From NCBI GenBank assembly GCA_023139575.1, contig JAGLNJ010000098.1:1-33614 (forward strand): a DNA stretch of 33,614 nt, read 5' to 3'. Below are positions 32,024-33,614 of this stretch, in pieces (the first letter of the stretch is position 1; every line of letters starts with the position of its first letter). Under the pieces are notes generated by a model. That model was given only the letters and a program-made list of their open reading frames with translations, made no database searches and was not told the origin of the DNA. This stretch comes from Candidatus Omnitrophota bacterium. Its GTDB lineage: Bacteria; Omnitrophota; Gorgyraeia; Zapsychrales; JANLHA01. Both the position numbers and the translations under genes were made by a program.

Positions 32024-32107
32024 GAGGATGATTAAAAAATATATGGACACTATTTGGACACCACCGATATTGTCCTTTTTTAAATAGTTGGTATATAATA
32101 ACTTTGC

Positions 32108-32160
32108 GCCCTGGAGCATCTGCCTTCTAAGCAGAGGGTCGCGCGTTTGAGTAGCCGCGC
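32108..32160 (+). pseudogene. Intronless, deleted copy of tRNA-Arg(TCT)
   Basis: A 28-nt stretch (32114-32141: GAGC, A, the whole anticodon arm TCTGC-CTTCTAA-GCAGA, variable loop GGGTC, G) is identical to the spliced exons of the tRNA at 31488. GCCCTG before it resembles the acceptor 5' strand, but 15 nt covering positions 8-9 and the 5' part of the D-arm are missing. The T-arm is altered (GCGCG, TTTGAGT, then AGC before CGCGC). It is not a functional tRNA. It shows the exon junction without the intron. It directly abuts the next coding sequence. Confidence 0.75.
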
Positions 32161-32173
32161 GTTCTACTTTCCT

Positions 32174-33274
32174 ATGAAAAAAATTGTCCTCATATCATTT
32201 GTCTTTATTTGTATTCTTATACTTCTGTATACCACCCTGATCGTTTTTATAAATCTTAAGAGCAAAACGGTCATTGTAAGCCGTCTGCAAAAAGAGTTGG
32301 GACGTGAAGTATCCATTCAGAAGATCAAATTTCTTCCGTTATTCGGGCTGGAAGTGGGGGATTTGGATATAGAAAACCTTCTTTATGTTAAAAATATCCG
32401 TATTTTTTTCAGCTGGACAAACGTGTGGCAAAAAGATCTTCTGATCGATTATTTGTGGATATATGAGCCGGACATCACCATTTTAAGAACCAAAGATAAT
32501 AAGATCGTTTTTGGTGATAGCCCGGAAGGGGAAGCGGCTCATGTCTATTCGGCCAGCCAGATGATCGGTAAAGTTGTTGAGGGTTTAGTGCCTGTCAAAC
32601 ATAAAAAGAAATTGGGCGGAGGGCCGGCAGGAGAGAAATCAGGTGTTGTTATCAAAAATATTAATATGATGGATGGTAGATTGAAATATAGCGATAACCT
32701 GATGGAGAAGGAGGTTTCATTTGTGCTTAAGGCTCTGAATCTTAAGGCCGATATTTTGTCCTATCCGCTTAAGGCACAAGTCTCTCACCTGGAGTTGGAT
32801 GCCGTTATTGATAAATCATCATTGCCTCTGGCAGGGAGCAAGCTCTTTAGTAAAGGATGGATTGATCCTTTGCGGCTGGATATGGTGAAGAATTTCAAAT
32901 TTATCGACAAGCGAGGCGAGACGATTTTAGATGTGAATCTTAATTCGAAAAAGAATGATATGGCTGTAAGCGGCAAGGTCAGCCTGAATAATTTTATGTT
33001 TAAAAAGGAAGAAGAAGATTTTAAGGCGGCAAGCATGGAAGATGTGCTTTTCAATGTCCTGCAAATGTCCGGTCTGAATATATTAGCGGATTTTTCTTTT
33101 CAGACAAAAATGAATGATTTTCGTGTAGAGAAAATTTTTTTCTCAGGCGATGTTGGCTATAATAAAGAAGAGCTTTTAAAGGCGGGGAAAGAAGCAGGCC
33201 TTGGGGCAACTGAGGGAAAGCCTCATAAGATTGAACCCCCGGGCGCACTGGTTTTGCCGCAATCCTTACGCTAA
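32174..33274 (+). CDS. AsmA-like envelope protein
   Basis: The product is 366 residues from ATG 32174; an in-frame TTG start 27 bp earlier falls in the tRNA remnant. One N-terminal membrane helix (IVLISFVFICILILLYTTLI) is followed by SRLQKELGREVSIQKIKFLP, then DLDIENLLYVKNIRIFFSW and DYLWIYEPDITILRTKDNKI. This is the layout of the AsmA/DUF748 family, bridge-like lipid-transfer or outer-membrane biogenesis proteins. It is shorter than most AsmA proteins (usually 600 residues or more) and lacks the C-terminal half. No ribosome site is obvious. Confidence 0.72.
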   Translation: MKKIVLISFVFICILILLYTTLIVFINLKSKTVIVSRLQKELGREVSIQKIKFLPLFGLEVGDLDIENLLYVKNIRIFFSWTNVWQKDLLIDYLWIYEPDITILRTKDNKIVFGDSPEGEAAHVYSASQMIGKVVEGLVPVKHKKKLGGGPAGEKSGVVIKNINMMDGRLKYSDNLMEKEVSFVLKALNLKADILSYPLKAQVSHLELDAVIDKSSLPLAGSKLFSKGWIDPLRLDMVKNFKFIDKRGETILDVNLNSKKNDMAVSGKVSLNNFMFKKEEEDFKAASMEDVLFNVLQMSGLNILADFSFQTKMNDFRVEKIFFSGDVGYNKEELLKAGKEAGLGATEGKPHKIEPPGALVLPQSLR

Positions 33275-33293
33275 TCCGGTAAAAAGAACTTTC

Positions 33294-33321
33294 TTGATGA
33301 ATATTTTTTTTTTGCTACAAT
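33294..33321 (+). promoter_or_regulatory. Possible promoter of the tRNA-His region
   Basis: TTGATG (33294-33299) and TACAAT (33316-33321) are 16 bp apart. The broken tRNA-His copy and the intact tRNA-His follow in the same direction. Confidence 0.45.
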
Positions 33322-33410
33322 AGAAAATCCTTGAGAAAAGCACTTAAATAGATAAATACCAGATCCATTTTGGTGTTCTTCTCATAAATCTCACCTTTTA
33401 GATTTTTATG

Positions 33411-33491
33411 GTGGGCATAGCTCAATTTCAGCCAGAGGATGATCCGCCTGTGGCGGAGGTTAGAGTGCTTGATTGTGGTTCAGAAGTGCCG
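33411..33491 (+). pseudogene. Broken tRNA-His copy with a palindrome in the D-loop
   Basis: GTGGGCATAGCTC, then TTAGAG-like D-stem and CTTGATTGTGGTTCA anticodon-arm sequence, match the intact tRNA-His at 33517. The D-loop is expanded to about 39 nt and contains the hairpin TCCGCC-TGT-GGCGGA (33443-33457). The T-arm and the acceptor 3' strand are missing and replaced by a T run. The transcript cannot form a tRNA. Confidence 0.85.
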
Positions 33492-33516
33492 TTTTTTTAA
33501 TTTAAAAAAAATCTAT

Positions 33517-33592
33517 GGTGGGTGTAGCTCAGTCCGGTTAGAGCACTTGATTGTGGTTCAAGATGCCGGGGGTTCAAATCCCCTCACTCACC
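33517..33592 (+). tRNA. tRNA-His(GTG)
   Basis: The acceptor GTGGGTG pairs with CACTCAC (one G-T). G33517 is the extra position -1 opposite discriminator C33592, the histidine identity feature. The D-stem is GCTC/GAGC, the anticodon stem CTTGA/TCAAG with loop TTGTGGT (anticodon GTG), and the T-arm GGGGG-TTCAAAT-CCCCT. The next bases are CCA (33593-33595), so the 3' end appears encoded, unlike in the other two tRNAs here. Confidence 0.95.
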
Positions 33593-33614
33593 CCAGATTT
33601 ATGTAAGTCATTGC

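Noticed and set aside
31787-32107. Intact genomic island between the two tRNA-Arg sequences
   Set aside because: Only ~320 bp with no integrase; the downstream copy lacks the tRNA 3' end expected at an attachment site and is intronless.
1-33614. CRISPR array
   Set aside because: No regularly spaced repeats were found; the repeats seen are paired, palindromic or within genes.

Overview
The window looks like a chromosomal segment of an uncultured Gram-negative bacterium. It has outer-membrane barrels, a two-partner secretion pair, lipoproteins and many signal peptides. The mix of TMTC-like membrane/TPR proteins, stand-alone receiver domains and secreted proteins with an ESITLTTYYPAP-type mature start is reminiscent of Omnitrophota (former OP3). 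That placement is an inference from gene style, not from a marker gene.

Layout. 1-2000 is a scar region: the tail of a REP-associated transposase, a 5'-truncated tyrosine integrase, and an intact HigB/HigA-type toxin-antitoxin pair, bracketed by a 30-bp direct repeat. tRNA-Pro(TGG) follows at 2171. 2546-8035 holds a lipoprotein, a coiled-coil protein built of 56-residue repeats, a receiver protein with Glu at its phosphorylation site, and an operon of TMTC-like protein, ComEC-like metallo-beta-lactamase-fold protein and VanZ-like protein. 8165-11900 is an AT-rich accessory stretch: a membrane/TPR protein, a likely promoter-to-terminator small RNA, a regulator/excisionase/decayed-integrase module, and a 260-bp MITE with 8-bp target duplications. 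12058-16851 is a two-partner secretion operon (TpsB then TpsA) behind a palindromic promoter. 16854-21126 is a five-gene operon: SurA_N-like lipoprotein, HAMP membrane protein, HExxH peptidase, receiver protein, TMTC-like protein. 21125-26098 holds a transposase remnant, an outer-membrane barrel, more receiver-only proteins (one frameshifted), a LemA protein fused out of frame to a GIDE-like N-terminus, and a TtcA-like protein. 26437-29294 holds a UbiA-family prenyltransferase with a possible attenuator leader, convergent with a third TMTC-like gene.

29408-31390, read on the minus strand, is the most complete regulatory unit. It has a sigma70-type promoter, an RNA resembling a GEMM-I (cyclic-dinucleotide) riboswitch, a strong terminator, and then a secreted protein of tail-fibre-like repeats ending in a Hint (intein-like) domain. 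31488-31786 is a tRNA-Arg(TCT) split within its anticodon by a 225-nt group I intron whose P2-P9 helices can be traced by eye. A shortened intronless copy lies 320 bp downstream. The window ends with an AsmA-like protein, a broken tRNA-His copy with a palindrome in its D-loop, and an intact tRNA-His(GTG).

How it fits together. Most genes concern the cell envelope: secretion, outer-membrane barrels, lipoproteins, surface glycosylation-type GT-C proteins and polyprenyl-linked chemistry. Six receiver-only proteins (one frameshifted) and no histidine kinase lie among them, and a probable cyclic-dinucleotide riboswitch controls one surface protein. Selfish elements and their scars cluster around the tRNA genes and the 8-12 kb island.
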